Below are positions 54,051-64,000 of a DNA stretch of 64,000 nt, in pieces. The DNA comes from Eriocheir sinensis (lineage: Eukaryota; Arthropoda; Malacostraca; Decapoda; Varunidae). Where the stretch lies: positions 3,776,050 to 3,840,049 of the forward strand of contig NC_066531.1 of NCBI RefSeq assembly GCF_024679095.1, read 5' to 3'. A program made the translations under genes and the position numbers. Below the pieces are notes generated by a model. That model saw only the letters and a program-made list of their open reading frames with translations. It ran no database searches and was not told where the DNA came from. The stretch's first letter is position 1, and each line of letters begins with the position of its first letter.

Positions 54051-55850
54051 CGATGAATAGTACCAAAGTGGGCCTGGAGCGTACCAAATGGGAGCAGAGT
54101 GTACCAGATTCACGGGTATCGTACATGGGAGGAAGATGTACTAACTCATGGAGGGTATCGTACATGAGAGGAGAATGTACCGATTAACCCATAGGAGGTA
54201 TCGTATATAGAGGAAAATGTACCAACCCATATATAGGAGGTACGTACATGAGAGGAAAATGTACCAACCCATGGAGGTATCGTACATGAGAGAGAGGAAA
54301 ATGTACCAACCCATATAGAGGTGTCGTACATGAGAGGAAAATGTACCAGTTAACCCATAGGAGGTATCGTACATGAGAGGAAAATGTACCAACCCATATA
54401 TGAAGTGTCGTACATGAGAGGAAAATGTACCAACCCATATATATGAAGTGTCGTACATGAGAGGAGAATGTACCAATTAACCCAGAGGAGGTATCGTACA
54501 TAGAGGAAAATGTACCAACCCATAGGAGGTATATCGTACATGAGAATTAAAATTAATGTACCAAAAAACCCATAAAGTATGTACCAGATTCAACCCACAG
54601 AATTAACTAAGGTGTCAAATGAGAGCGAAATGTACCAGATTCAACCCATATAGAAGGTATATCATATGTGAGCAAAATGTACCAGATTGAACCCATAGAC
54701 TGAGTAGTACCAAAGTGAACCTGGAGCGTACCAAATGGGAGCAGAGTGTACCAGATTCACCCCATGGAGGTATCGTATATGGGAGGAAAATGTACCAGCC
54801 CATAGGAGGTATCGTACATGAGAGGAAAATGTACCAGATTCAACCCATTTAGAAGGTATCAAATGAGAGCAAAATATATGTACCAACCCATATAGAATTA
54901 AGGTATTACATGCATTAGAACAAAATGTACCAGATTCAACCAATAAAAAGTATCACATGAGAGGAAAATGTACCAGATTCTACTATTAAAACGTATCAAA
55001 TGAGAGCAAAATGTACCAGATTCAAGCCATGGAATGAGTACCAAAGTGAACCTGTAGCGTACCAAATGGGAGAGCAGAGTGTACCAGTCAGCCCATGGAA
55101 GGATTGATTGATTGATTGATAGTTTATTGTTGTAGGTATCAAAGGAAGACAAAATGTACCAGATTCAACCCATAGAATGAGTAGTACCAAACTGAACCTG
55201 CGGAGCGTACCAAAGTAGAGCAAAATATGTACCAACCCATAGAAAGTATCACATATGAGAGCAAAATATGTTGGTACCAGATTCAACCCATAGAAGGTAT
55301 CAAATGAGAGCAAAATGTACCAACACATAGAAGGTATCACATGGGAGCAAAATGTACCAGATTCAACCCATAGAATGAGTATATTACGTACCAAACTGAA
55401 CCTGCGGAGCGTACCAGAGGAGACCAAAATGTACCAACCCATAGACGGTATCACATGAGAGGAAAATGTTGGTACCAGATTCAACCAATAAAAGGTACCA
55501 AATGAGGATAATGTACCAGATTCAACCCATAGAATGACTATATAGTACCAAACTGAACCTGCGGAGCGTACGCGTACCAGAGGAGACCAAAATGTACCAA
55601 CCCATATAGACGGTATCACATGAGAGGAAAATGTTGGTACCAGATTCAACCAATAAAAGGTACCAAATGAGGAAAATGTATTAGATTCAACTCATAGAAT
55701 GAATTAATATAGTACCAAACTGAACCTGCGGAGCGTACCAGAGGAGACCAACCGAGACCAAAATGTACCAACCCATAGAAAGTATCACATGAGAGGAAAA
55801 TGTTGGTACCAGATTCAACCAATAAAAGGTACCAAATGAGTCATCTATAT
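54051..55850 (-). repeat. GTACCA-rich degenerate minisatellite upstream of Kap-alpha3
   Basis: Irregular units of 35-65 bp built from ATGTACCAACCCATA, GGTATCGTACATGAGAGGAA, GTACCAGATTCAACCCATAG and CCTGCGGAGCGTACCA. A short (ATTG)n run is at 55105. Spacing is too irregular for one simple period. Confidence 0.85.
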
Positions 55851-55860
55851 CGTAATGGTC

Positions 55861-56584
55861 ATCTGGTTCACTCTCTCCATTATAAAATGTATTAGAAATT
55901 AAATCATATTGCATATTAATCTTGTCACTCATTTTTTTATTGCTAAGGATATATGTAATTAATTTAGGCAGCCGTTGAGTTGGCAAATAGTATACATTAA
56001 TATAACTAATTGATAAATATGTTTGAAAAAGGTACTGAGAAATATTGCTGTCTACCATATATATCGGTGCTTACGTTTTCTCAAATTTCATTAACATTCA
56101 TTTTCTATAACTTTACAGGGGTAACTATAATCCTGTCATCAATATCATTATAGATAATATAGAAGTTGGTATAGTCTTTGTGTATTCTTACATATACATT
56201 GAGGCCTTTATACATTATTATAACCATTGGATATAATTTTCCTGATCCAATAGTAATACTTCAATTAATATATAACTATGGTAGCTATTTTTATGACGAT
56301 TATAGTTATCCCTGCAAAGTTGTTGAAAATGAATGTTAATGAAACTTGAGAAAACGTAAGCATCGATCGATATATGGTAGACAGCAATATTTCTCAGTAC
56401 CTTTTTCTAACATATTTATCAATTAGTTATATTACTGTATATACTATTTGCCAACTCAACAGACGCCTAATTTAGTTACATATCCTTAGCAATCAAAAAA
56501 GCGCAAAATCTGACTATGAATGAGTGACAAGGTTATTAAGTAATGGTTGTCTAGTACATTTTATATGGAGAGAGTGAACCAGAT
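55861..56584. mobile_element. 724-bp palindromic (foldback) element
   Basis: The left arm from ATCTGGTTCACTCTCTCCAT is inverted in the right arm ending GGAGAGAGTGAACCAGAT. Arms are about 290-300 bp with matches throughout (CTTGTCACTCATT, TTGAGTTGGCAAATAGTATA, TACGTTTTCTCAA, ATAACTATAATC) around a loop of about 130 bp. No ORF of note. Confidence 0.82.
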
Positions 56585-56590
56585 TGTATA

Positions 56591-57000
56591 CGCGGTGCAT
56601 TGTGGGTAAAACAAATGCCTAGTAAACTATCCTTATCATATTCGTTGAGCCACTGTAACACCCATATACAGCACAAATCACCATTTTCACTGAGCTCGCT
56701 GCGGTGAGGACACATTGAAGTGAACCAGTTTCCCGCCCAGCACCATTTGTTTACATGTGACGTCATCCGCGGAACATTGTGGGTAAAACAAATGCCTAGT
56801 AAGCTATCCTTATCATATTCGTTGAGCCACTGTACACCCATATACAGCACATATCACCATTTTCACTGAGCACGCTCCGTTGAGAACACAGTGAAGTGAA
56901 CCAGTTTCCCGCCCAGCACCATTTGTTTACATGTGACGTCATCCGCGGTGCATTGTGGGTAAAACAAATGCTTAGTGAGTTTAATTAGTGAGTATATAAT
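56591..57000 (+). promoter_or_regulatory. Tandem promoter-like 176-bp modules (CRE plus E2F-like)
   Basis: Two full units and a partial third. Each has CGCGG...CATTGTGGGTAAAACA (56591, 56768, 56944), AAGTGAACCAG, an E2F-like TTTCCCGCC (56729-56737, 56905-56913) and a perfect CRE TGACGTCA (56758-56765, 56934-56941). Spacing between equivalent sites is 176-177 bp. They lie upstream of the Gag-like ORF starting near 57421. Confidence 0.65.
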
Positions 57001-58670
57001 CCTTGGGCTGAGGTGGCGAAGAGAGGCAGGAAAGTCGAAAAAAATCTTAGTTGTAAAAGCTTCTTCACAGGAAAATATATGCAACAGACATGAAGGATGA
57101 AGTTGTTGGTGGTAGCGAGTGTTCTAAGTGCTAATCGGTTCACGGATAGAGAAAGTCATATCCGCCAGGGTTACTTTATTTGGACAAACTTACAGAGGTC
57201 ATCGACATAGACAAGACACTAAGAAAAGGTGTTTGTTTATGTATGCGTTTATGTGAATGTTGTGAAGTGTGGGTGACATTTAAGTGTCGGTATATATGTG
57301 GAATTATGTGTATAATTTGACAACAGAAGGACGAAGACAGACAGTGGAAGATAAACGAGGACAAGGAAAGTTAAACATTGAAGACGCTACAAGACAGAGG
57401 GAGTAAAGGATCGACGATGAACATTAAACATGAAAACACAGAATCTTAAGTCTTTCTTTGCAGCACCCCATTTTCTTGTCACTGAGGGGAAGGAACACGG
57501 AATTTGAGCGGTGACTGCTATAAAGTCTCCCAGGCATTGAACGGTATTGAGATAACTGATTCAAGATTTACAAATAGAGGTAACATTGTCATGAACTTTG
57601 ATAATGAGAACACAAGGGATGAAGCTGCTCAAAAACTGGAGTCTGTTGAGCAAATTAGTGCCAAGAGTGTTGGAAAGATGAAACCAAAAATCATGATATG
57701 CAATGTGACATAAAGAGGAGACCAAGGAATAAATAAAGGAGACCATCGTAGACCGCAATGAGTTCTTACACAGAATTGAGAATGTTGAGAATAAGATTGA
57801 GCTGATTTTTAGTAAGCCTGCAGCTGGCGGTACAATGCGCAGAGGTGGGCAAGTGCGGCGCTTAGTGCGATAGCGCGGTATAGTGCGTACCGTATCACTG
57901 AAAAGTACCGCACTACCGCAAAATTTCTGAAAACACCGCACTAAAAAATCCTGCGGTACTTTTTGCGGTACTTTGAAAACTATCCAAGACGACATTTCCA
58001 ACGCGGCATGCTCACAGATTTATTTATTTTTTCACAGTGAATCGGACTCAATCAGCCAATCAGTATCAGTCATCAGAATCAGGGATATTCAATCATTCTG
58101 TCTTTTCAGTTATTGTTCAAAATTAAATACTAAATAGACACACTAAACTAATATACTGCGAGTCTTCTTTAACCTGCGCGGTGCCGATTATCTCAACCCC
58201 GATTTCTCATTTTTTTTATGAGCTTAGAAAATCCTAAACAATTGTAAGATAATGGAAAAAAACATGCAAAAAGTGGTTTAGCAGAATGAAAAATCTTAAA
58301 ACCCACCTTATATAATGTTTATATTGGTGTTTCCTCTCGTTCGTGCATATTAAATGACGGTACTCTCACTCGGTTTTACATAGTTTCATTAGTTACTGAA
58401 TCATCATCACTCATCAAACATGTCTGATAATAGTGATAAGTTGGTAACATATCCTCAATACCAAACGCGAATAACTCGGAGTAAATCTGTCCGTCACTCG
58501 ACCCAAGGCAGCGCGCCATAACTGCCTCTCAAGATGACTGATTGAAGCACATCGATCACTTTACAAGCACTAACATGATGGCCGCTCATGTCCCGTACAA
58601 AGTTTTTTTTTGATGCGTAATTTAACATACTGTATCTGTTTTTTAACTTCATTGTAACTTCCCTATTTTA

Positions 58671-58671
<1 letters not shown>

Positions 58672-58758
<87 letters not shown>
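58672..58758. repeat. (CT)n microsatellite inside the hAT element
   Basis: About 86 bp of TC/CT dinucleotides without interruption. Confidence 0.95.
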
Positions 58759-58761
<3 letters not shown>

Positions 58762-58839
58762 CTTTTCAATGTAGCCCAATGTAGCCCCAAAGATCGTTCT
58801 GATCATATGGAAGCATTTGTTTCGAAATTTGATGAAATT

Positions 58840-59145
58840 CTATATTTTTAGAAACTCTGACCTTGGGGGAGCTTTTCGAGGTCAAGGTCAAAGGTCAAGG
58901 TCAAGGCCATGGAAGGTGCATCATATAGAAGCATTTGTTTCGAAATTTGATGATTTTTTTTTTGGAAACTTTGACCTTGGGCTAACTTTTTGAGGTCAAG
59001 GTCAAAGGTCAAGGTCAAGGCCGTGCAAGGTGCGTCTTTCCATGAGCTAAAATATGAACCAAGTCTGAAGTCTCTACGATGACGAGAACCGAAGTTATGG
59101 CCAATCTGATGTTTTGTGCGACCTTGACCTTTGACCTTTGACATA
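58840..59145. repeat. AGGTCA half-site-rich repeat blocks
   Basis: AGGTCAAGGTCAAAGGTCAA with further GGTCAAGG occurs at 58879-58907 and 58993-59020, in a direct repeat of about 114 bp (CATTTGTTTCGAAATTTGAT at both). An inverted version, ACCTTGACCTTTGACCTTTG, is at 59121. Confidence 0.85.
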
Positions 59146-59281
59146 AAAATTTAAAGGGTTCTATTCTGGATGGACACGAAGCTTCCCTGGAAAAGTGGTT
59201 GAGATATCCGCAAAATTGTGCACAAGAGACTGCTCACGAACAAACAAACAAATAAATAAATAAATATACATACCGACCGGA

Positions 59282-59283
<2 letters not shown>

Positions 59284-59348
<65 letters not shown>

Positions 59349-59349
59349 C
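59284..59349. repeat. (ATT)n microsatellite
   Basis: About 22 uninterrupted ATT trinucleotides. Confidence 0.95.
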
Positions 59350-59699
59350 ATCTCCTCGATTCAAATTTCCACGTGGTTCCTTCGCTGAGTCTGAGATGTC
59401 GGTGCTTAAGACTCAAGGGTTTCCCACGGTCAATGTCTCGATATTACCAGATGATGTGTTTTGTCTTAATATGTTTGACAGTTTAAATAATGTTCCATAC
59501 TGTTCCCGTCATAACTTTCCCATATTAGTAATCTTTCCCTCTCGCTCAAATGCCGGAGAACTCCTTCCCTTCCCCTTCGTCATTGTAAATTAAGGGAATT
59601 GTACTATTTTAATTATGTTTCCTTTGTTTGGATAGCCAGGATAGGCACTGAAGTATTTTTTTAAAATTTTGAGTACCGATACCGCAGTACCGCACACCG

Positions 59700-60620
59700 C
59701 GTACCGCACTGGGAAAGAAAAAAATGGGACCGTACTACTGCAACCGCACTACACGGGAAAAAGTACGGCACTACCGGAACCGCAGTACACCGGAAAAAGT
59801 ACCGCACTACCCTAACCGCACTACACCGGAAAAAGTACCGCGCTACCCTAACTGCACTACACCGGAAAAAGTACCGCACCACCGCAACCGCACTACACGG
59901 GAAAAAGTACCGCACTACCGCAACCGCACTACACCGGAAAAAGTACCGCACTACCGCAACCGCACTACACGGGAAAAAGTACCGCACTACCGCAACCGCA
60001 CTACACGGGAAAAAGTACCGCACCACCGCAACCGCACTACACGGGAAAAAGTACCGCACTACCGCAACCGCACTACACCGGAAAAAGTACCGCACTACCG
60101 CAACCGCACTACACCGGAAAAAGTACCGCACTACCGCAACCGCACTACACCGGAAAAAGTACCGCACTACCGCAACCGCACTACACGGGAAAAAGTACCG
60201 CACTACCCTAACCGCACTACACGGGAAAAAGTACCGCACTACCGCAACCGCACTACACGGGAAAAAGTACCGCACTACCGCAACCGCACTACACGGGAAA
60301 AAGTACCGCACCACCGCAACCGCACTACACGGGAAAAAGTACCGCACTACCCTAACCGCACTACACGGGAAAAAGTACCGCACTACCCTAACCGCACTAC
60401 ACCGGAAAAAAAGTACCGCACTACCGGAACCGCACTACACGGAAAAAAGTACCGCACTACCGGAACCGAACTACACGGAAAAAAGTACCGCACTACCGGA
60501 ACCGCACTACACCGAAAAAAGTACCGCACTACCGTAACCGCACTACACGGGAAAAAGTACCGCACTACCGGAACCGCACTACACGGGAAAAAGTACCGCA
60601 CTACCCCAACCGCGCTTCTG
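59700..60620 (+). repeat. 30-bp ACCGCACTAC-type minisatellite inside the hAT element
   Basis: About 29 units of the pattern CCGCACTACACGGGAAAAAG plus TACCGCACTA, alternating CGG/GGG and GCAA/CCTA/GGAA variants. The last quarter has an extra A (31-bp units). CCGCACTA- and GCGGTAC-type words also fill the sub-terminal regions of the element at both ends. Repetitive frames on both strands are a by-product of the period. Confidence 0.93.
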
Positions 60621-60960
60621 AGTTTACAGTACCGTGCCTACCTCTGACAATGCACCAGCCTATATATTGAGGTGTGACCCAACTGTGAGAGAGCTGATTC
60701 ACAGGACTCATGACAAGTTGAAATTAGAATTGAGAATATAGCTACACAGTGAGAGCCAAATACCATGCAATATATGCGATCATTGTCAGAGATATATGGC
60801 CATCTTGGAGAAGCCAGCCCCAAAATGTTTCAAATGTACTGGCGATCATTAGTCAAAAGATGCTCCATGGCTGAGAAGAAATACATAAATTGTGGGAGTT
60901 AGCACAAGAAACAGCGGCAGAGCAGACCGATATTATAGACACTTTTGCTTCTCACATTAA

Positions 60961-61135
60961 CAATTTCTAGAGGTTCAAGAGGGGACCAGTCGGGTTCTAA
61001 TGAGTGTTTCTCTGGGTTCATGCTACTGAAGAAGGGTCAAACTACCTCCAGGGTCATAAAACTACTCCTGGAAATGCCCCAAACTCATACGAAAGCCTTG
61101 TCTAACATGTGACCTTAGGCGACGCAATGTTTTAA
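60961..61135 (+). repeat. Family C single unit (C5)
   Basis: TCTAATGAGTGTTTCTCTGG, CTACCTCCAGGGTCATAAAA and AAACTCATACGAAAGCCTTG: one diverged unit with no tandem copies. Confidence 0.75.
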
Positions 61136-61437
61136 AATGTGACCTTATAATTATTGGTACTACTGTATCAGATTTGGTACGTTGTTTTGCACGTTTGGTA
61201 AGTTTTTTGGTACGAATTTTCTCGTGTGTTAGATAGATTTGGAGGAAAATTCAGACTTTCAAGAATGTAACACGTCTGAAAGTATTTTAAATGGGAAGAA
61301 TATATATATAAGTTCAATTAGGAATTAACGTATAAAATAATGGGTGAAGGGAAATCATAGCCTAGAGATAGCAGGTCAAAAAATGTCTGAATAAGTGAAG
61401 ATAAGTTACTTTATTTCAACTTAGCAAATCAATCAAT
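61136..61437. other. Unassigned AT-rich sequence
   Basis: Contains GGTAC-words (TTGGTACTACTGTATCAGAT, TTTTGGTACG) loosely like the array upstream of Kap-alpha3. No ORF. Confidence 0.3.
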
Positions 61438-61438
61438 C

Positions 61439-61496
<58 letters not shown>
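61438..61496. repeat. (ATA)n microsatellite
   Basis: About 19 uninterrupted AAT/ATA trinucleotides, directly before the 210-220 bp array. Confidence 0.95.
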
Positions 61497-61499
61497 GCC

Positions 61500-62990
61500 C
61501 TCAAGAAGAAGAAGAGGAAGGGTCCCACCATCAACGTTGCCAGATTGTCGTACTCCATTTCTCGTATTTCCCGATTTTCATCCCCAAAACTGTTTCCTGG
61601 GTCACAATAAGGAGATTTATTTGTAGTTACTGTTAAAATGGTTTATTATATCTATTTTCTGGTGATATTAATGGGTCAGAATCTGGTTAATGTGATACTC
61701 CGAGTACGATAATCTGCCCACAAGAAGAAGAAGAGGAAGACTCCCACCACCAACGTTGCCAGATTGTCGTACTCCATTTCTCGTATTTCCTGATTTCCAT
61801 CCCCAAAACTGTTTCCTGGATCACAATAAAAAGATCTATTCGTATTTATTGTTGAAATGGCTTATTATTCCTGGTTCCTGGTGATATTTAAGGGGGAGAA
61901 CCTGATTAATGTGAAGCTCCGAGTACGATAACATGCCCACAAGAAGAAGAAGAGGAAGACACCCACCACCAACGTTGTCAGATTGTCGTACTCCATTTCT
62001 CGTATTTCCCGATTTCCATCTCCAAAACTGTTTCCTGGGTCACAATAAGGAGATTTATTCGTATTTATTGTTGAAATGGCTTATTATTCCTGTTTCCTGG
62101 TGATATTTATGGGGCAGAACCTGGTTAGTGTGATGCTCCGAGTACGATAACCTGCCCACAAGAAGAAGAAGAGGAAGACACCCACCACCAACGTTGTCAG
62201 ATTGTCGTACTCCGCTTATCGTATTTCCCTATTAAACTGTTTCCTGGGTCACAATAAGGAGATTTATTTATAGTTACTGTTAAAATGGTTTATTATATTT
62301 ATTTTCTGGTGATATTTATGGGGTAAAACCTGGTTAATGTGATGCTCCGAGTACGATAACATGCCCACAAGAAGAAGAAGAGGAAGACACCCACCACCAA
62401 CGTTGTCAGATTGTCGTACTCTGCTTATCATATATCCCGATTAAACTGTTTCCTGGGTCACAATAACAAGATCTATTCGTATTTATTGTTAAAATGGCTT
62501 ATTATTCCTGTTTCCTGGTGATATTTAAGGGGGAGAACCTGATTAATGTGATGCTTCGAGTACGATAACATGCCCACAAGAAGAAGAAGAGGAAGACACC
62601 CACCACCAACGTTGTCAGATTGTCGTACTCCGCTTATCATATTTCCCGATTAAACTGTTTCCTGGGTCACAATAACAAGATCTATTCGTATTTATTGTTA
62701 AATAATGGCTTATTATTCCTGTTTTCTGGTGATATTTATGGGGGAGAACCTGATTAATGTGAAGCTTCGAGTACGATAACTTGGTCACAAGAGGAAGAAG
62801 AGGAAGAGTCTCACCACCAACGTTGTCAGATTGTTGTACTCCGCTTATCTTATTTCCCGATTAAACTGTTTCCTGGGTCACAATAACGAGATTTATACGT
62901 AGTTACTGTTAAAATGGTTTATTATTCCTGGTTCCTGGTGATATTTAAGGGGGAGAACCTGATTAATATGAAGCTCCGAGTACGATAACT
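61500..62990 (+). repeat. Seven tandem units of 209-220 bp
   Basis: Units begin with CACAAGAAGAAGAAGAGGAA at about 61500, 61719, 61937, 62157, 62367, 62576 and 62786, followed by CACCACCAACGTTGCCAGAT, TGTTTCCTGGGTCACAATAA, TTCCTGGTGATATTTAAGGG and CGAGTACGATAAC. The first three spacings are 218-220 bp and the later ones about 210 bp, after loss of TTTCCATCCCC-type sequence. The array stops about 45 bp before the ATG of the next feature. Confidence 0.92.
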
Positions 62991-63037
62991 TGGTCACATG
63001 TACAGCAAGAGCAAGAGCAAGTCACTCGTCGACCACA

Positions 63038-63220
63038 ATGGCAGGACGTTCTGGATTTTCGGTGCTGGCAATTGACGTGGACCTTGACGAGCGTGCAGGG
63101 AAGAAGAAAAGTGATAAACAAAAGCCAAAGACAGAGGAATCCAGCAAGAGGTCTGCGGGAAATAAGACTCCGAGTAAAAAGAAGAAGGCGGCTCCCTCCA
63201 TCACGGCTGTCGATTCTGGG
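63038..63220 (+). CDS. Candidate first coding exon of an unknown lysine-rich protein
   Basis: ATG at 63038 in a good arthropod start context (CCACAATGG). It encodes MAGRSGFSVLAIDVDLDERA then GKKKSDKQKPKTEESSKRSA, GNKTPSKKKK and AAPSITAVDSG. A short hydrophobic/acidic N-terminus (FSVLAIDVDLD) followed by a Lys/Ser-rich linker resembles the start of G-kinase-anchoring-protein-1-like proteins, but I would not assign it on this. The exon end is uncertain: GGG|GTTCGT (63220) or TTC|GTGAAT (63224) could be the donor. After that the sequence becomes AT-rich and enters family A copy A13. Plus strand, head-to-head with Kap-alpha3. Confidence 0.4.
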
Positions 63221-63329
63221 GTTCGTGAATTTAATGTTATTTCAAGACTCCATTACTGCCATACATATAGACCTTGTTATTTTGTGTATATATTGAGAAT
63301 TACCATGATATTATACTTATATATTATAC

Positions 63330-64000
63330 TTAACCCAATAACAGCGAGGATCATGTGTTTTAATCGTCCCCGTAAGCGAGAAATATTAATAAAAATTCAT
63401 CCCTCACGGAAACCATTTTTATAATATATATTAAAACATTTATGATCAGATTATGCGCCATTAATTTTCGGGGGTGTATTTTATGGCACAAATTTGTCCG
63501 TCGCTGCTACACGGTAAAGCCACAAATTTGTCCGTCGCTGCTACACGGTAAAGCCACAAATTTGGCCCGTCGCTGCTACACGGTAAAGCCACAAATTTGG
63601 CCGGTCGCTGCTACACGGTAAAGCCACAAATTTGTCCGTCGCTGCTACACGGTAAAGCCACAAATTTGGCCCGTCGCTGCTACACGGTAAAGCCACAAAT
63701 TTGTCCGTCGCTGCTACACGGTAAAGCCACAAATTTGTCCGTCGCTGCTACACGGTAAAGCCACAAATTTGGCCCGTCGCTGCTACACGGTAAAGCCACA
63801 AATTTGTCCGTCACTGCTACACGGTTCAACCACAAATTTGTCCGTCGCTGCTACACGGTAAAGCCACAAATTTGGCCCGTCGCTGCTACACGGTAAAGCC
63901 ACAAATTTGTCCGTCGCTGCTACACGGTAAAGCCACAAATTTGTCCGTCGCTGCTACACGGTAAAGCCACAAATTTGGCCGTCGCTGCTACACGGTAAAG
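63330..64000 (-). mobile_element. Family A TTAA element (copy A13), running off the window
   Basis: TTAACCCAATAACAGCGAGG, a diverged body (TTTTAATCGTCCCCGTAAGC), then at least 14 units of the 35-bp type. Many are a 33-bp variant (AAATTTGTCCGTCGCTG) interspersed with the 35-bp form. The far end lies beyond 64000. Confidence 0.88.

Larger units (their letters stand above)
57840..60646. mobile_element. hAT-like non-autonomous element inserted in the Gag-like ORF
   Basis: Left end CAGAGGTGGGCAAGTGCGG, right end (complement) CAGAGGTAGGCACGGTACTG; CAGAGGTGGGCAA-type ends are typical of hAT. The 8-bp flanks ACAATGCG (57832-57839) and ACAATGCA (60647-60654) match at 7 of 8. The Gag-like peptide continues across the insertion. 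Interior: (CT)n at 58672-58758, AGGTCA-rich blocks, (ATT)n and the ACCGCACTAC array. Confidence 0.8.
57421..60960 (+). pseudogene. Gag-like zinc-knuckle retroelement ORF, degenerate, split by hAT element
   Basis: Left part (57421-57840): QNLKSFFAAPHFLVTEGKE, then after a frame change GDCYKVSQALNGIEITDSRF, DNENTRDEAAQKLESVEQIS, PKIMICNVT, and past stops VDRNEFLHRIENVENKIELI with FSKPAAGGTM. Right part (60655-60960): LRCDPTVRELIHRTHDKLKL, then IPCNICDHCQRY and PKCFKCTGDH, i.e. CCHC-knuckle-like cysteines, then KKQRQ. Several stops and frameshifts, so inactive. The domain order (RNA-recognition-like region then CCHC knuckles) fits ORF1/Gag of a non-LTR or LTR element; no RT follows, so the class is open. 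Confidence 0.65.

Noticed and set aside
59724..60647. 307-codon open frame of NRTTREKVPHY-type repeats, also open on the other strand
   Set aside because: By-product of a 30-bp minisatellite inside a non-autonomous hAT-like element; both strands are equally open.

Overview
This is a piece of a large, repeat-choked eukaryotic nuclear genome, almost certainly an arthropod and most likely a decapod crustacean (inference). The pointers are a gene split by long introns, tRNA-derived SINEs, several CR1/L2- and RTE-like LINEs, hAT, Tc1/mariner/Tigger-like and TTAA-target elements, a telomere-like (CCTAA)n patch, and many (CT)n, (AC)n and (ATT)n microsatellites. No bacterial-type gene, CRISPR array, rRNA gene or intact tRNA gene was found.

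The one fully recognisable host gene is importin alpha-3 (KPNA3/KPNA4 class, Drosophila Kap-alpha3). It lies on the minus strand from the ATG at 53911 to the TAG at 2481. I could place eleven coding exons with GT/AG borders and matching phases: 53840-53911, 42924-43029, 34305-34509, 33399-33559, 20990-21216, 19665-19790, 10775-10909, 10038-10214, 8534-8696, 6948-7039 and 2481-2573. They sum to 1557 nt, i.e. 518 aa plus stop. The predicted protein has the importin-beta-binding domain, the armadillo repeats and the acidic C-terminus. A perfect CRE palindrome sits 94 bp upstream of the ATG. A second, weaker host candidate is a lysine-rich first coding exon on the plus strand at 63038, head-to-head with Kap-alpha3 and about 9 kb away. 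A third is a coding-like segment with a strong splice donor at 38250-38520 (+), inside Kap-alpha3 intron 2.

The introns and flanks are mostly mobile DNA. Recurrent families, named here by letter, are: (A) a TTAA-flanked inverted-repeat element whose end has expanded into a 35-bp minisatellite, about 13 copies; (B) another TTAA element, one copy carrying a 105-bp minisatellite; (C) related 89-138 bp minisatellites; (D) a tRNA-Val-like SINE with an 88-bp tandemly repeated 3' tail, nine copies; (E) a second tRNA-derived SINE, six copies; (F, G, H) TA-flanked hairpin MITEs; (K, L, T) further TTAA elements, L carrying a piece of LINE reverse transcriptase. Two large hAT-like elements (44893-48710 and 57840-60646) enclose satellite DNA; the second splits a degenerate zinc-knuckle Gag-like ORF.

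The least ordinary structures are three. A tandem array of about 16 copies of the exon-5 3' splice site lies in intron 4 (21217-23690). TTAA elements have inserted repeatedly into one internal TTAA of family A. A tandem module carrying CRE and E2F-like sites lies upstream of the Gag-like ORF (56591-57000).
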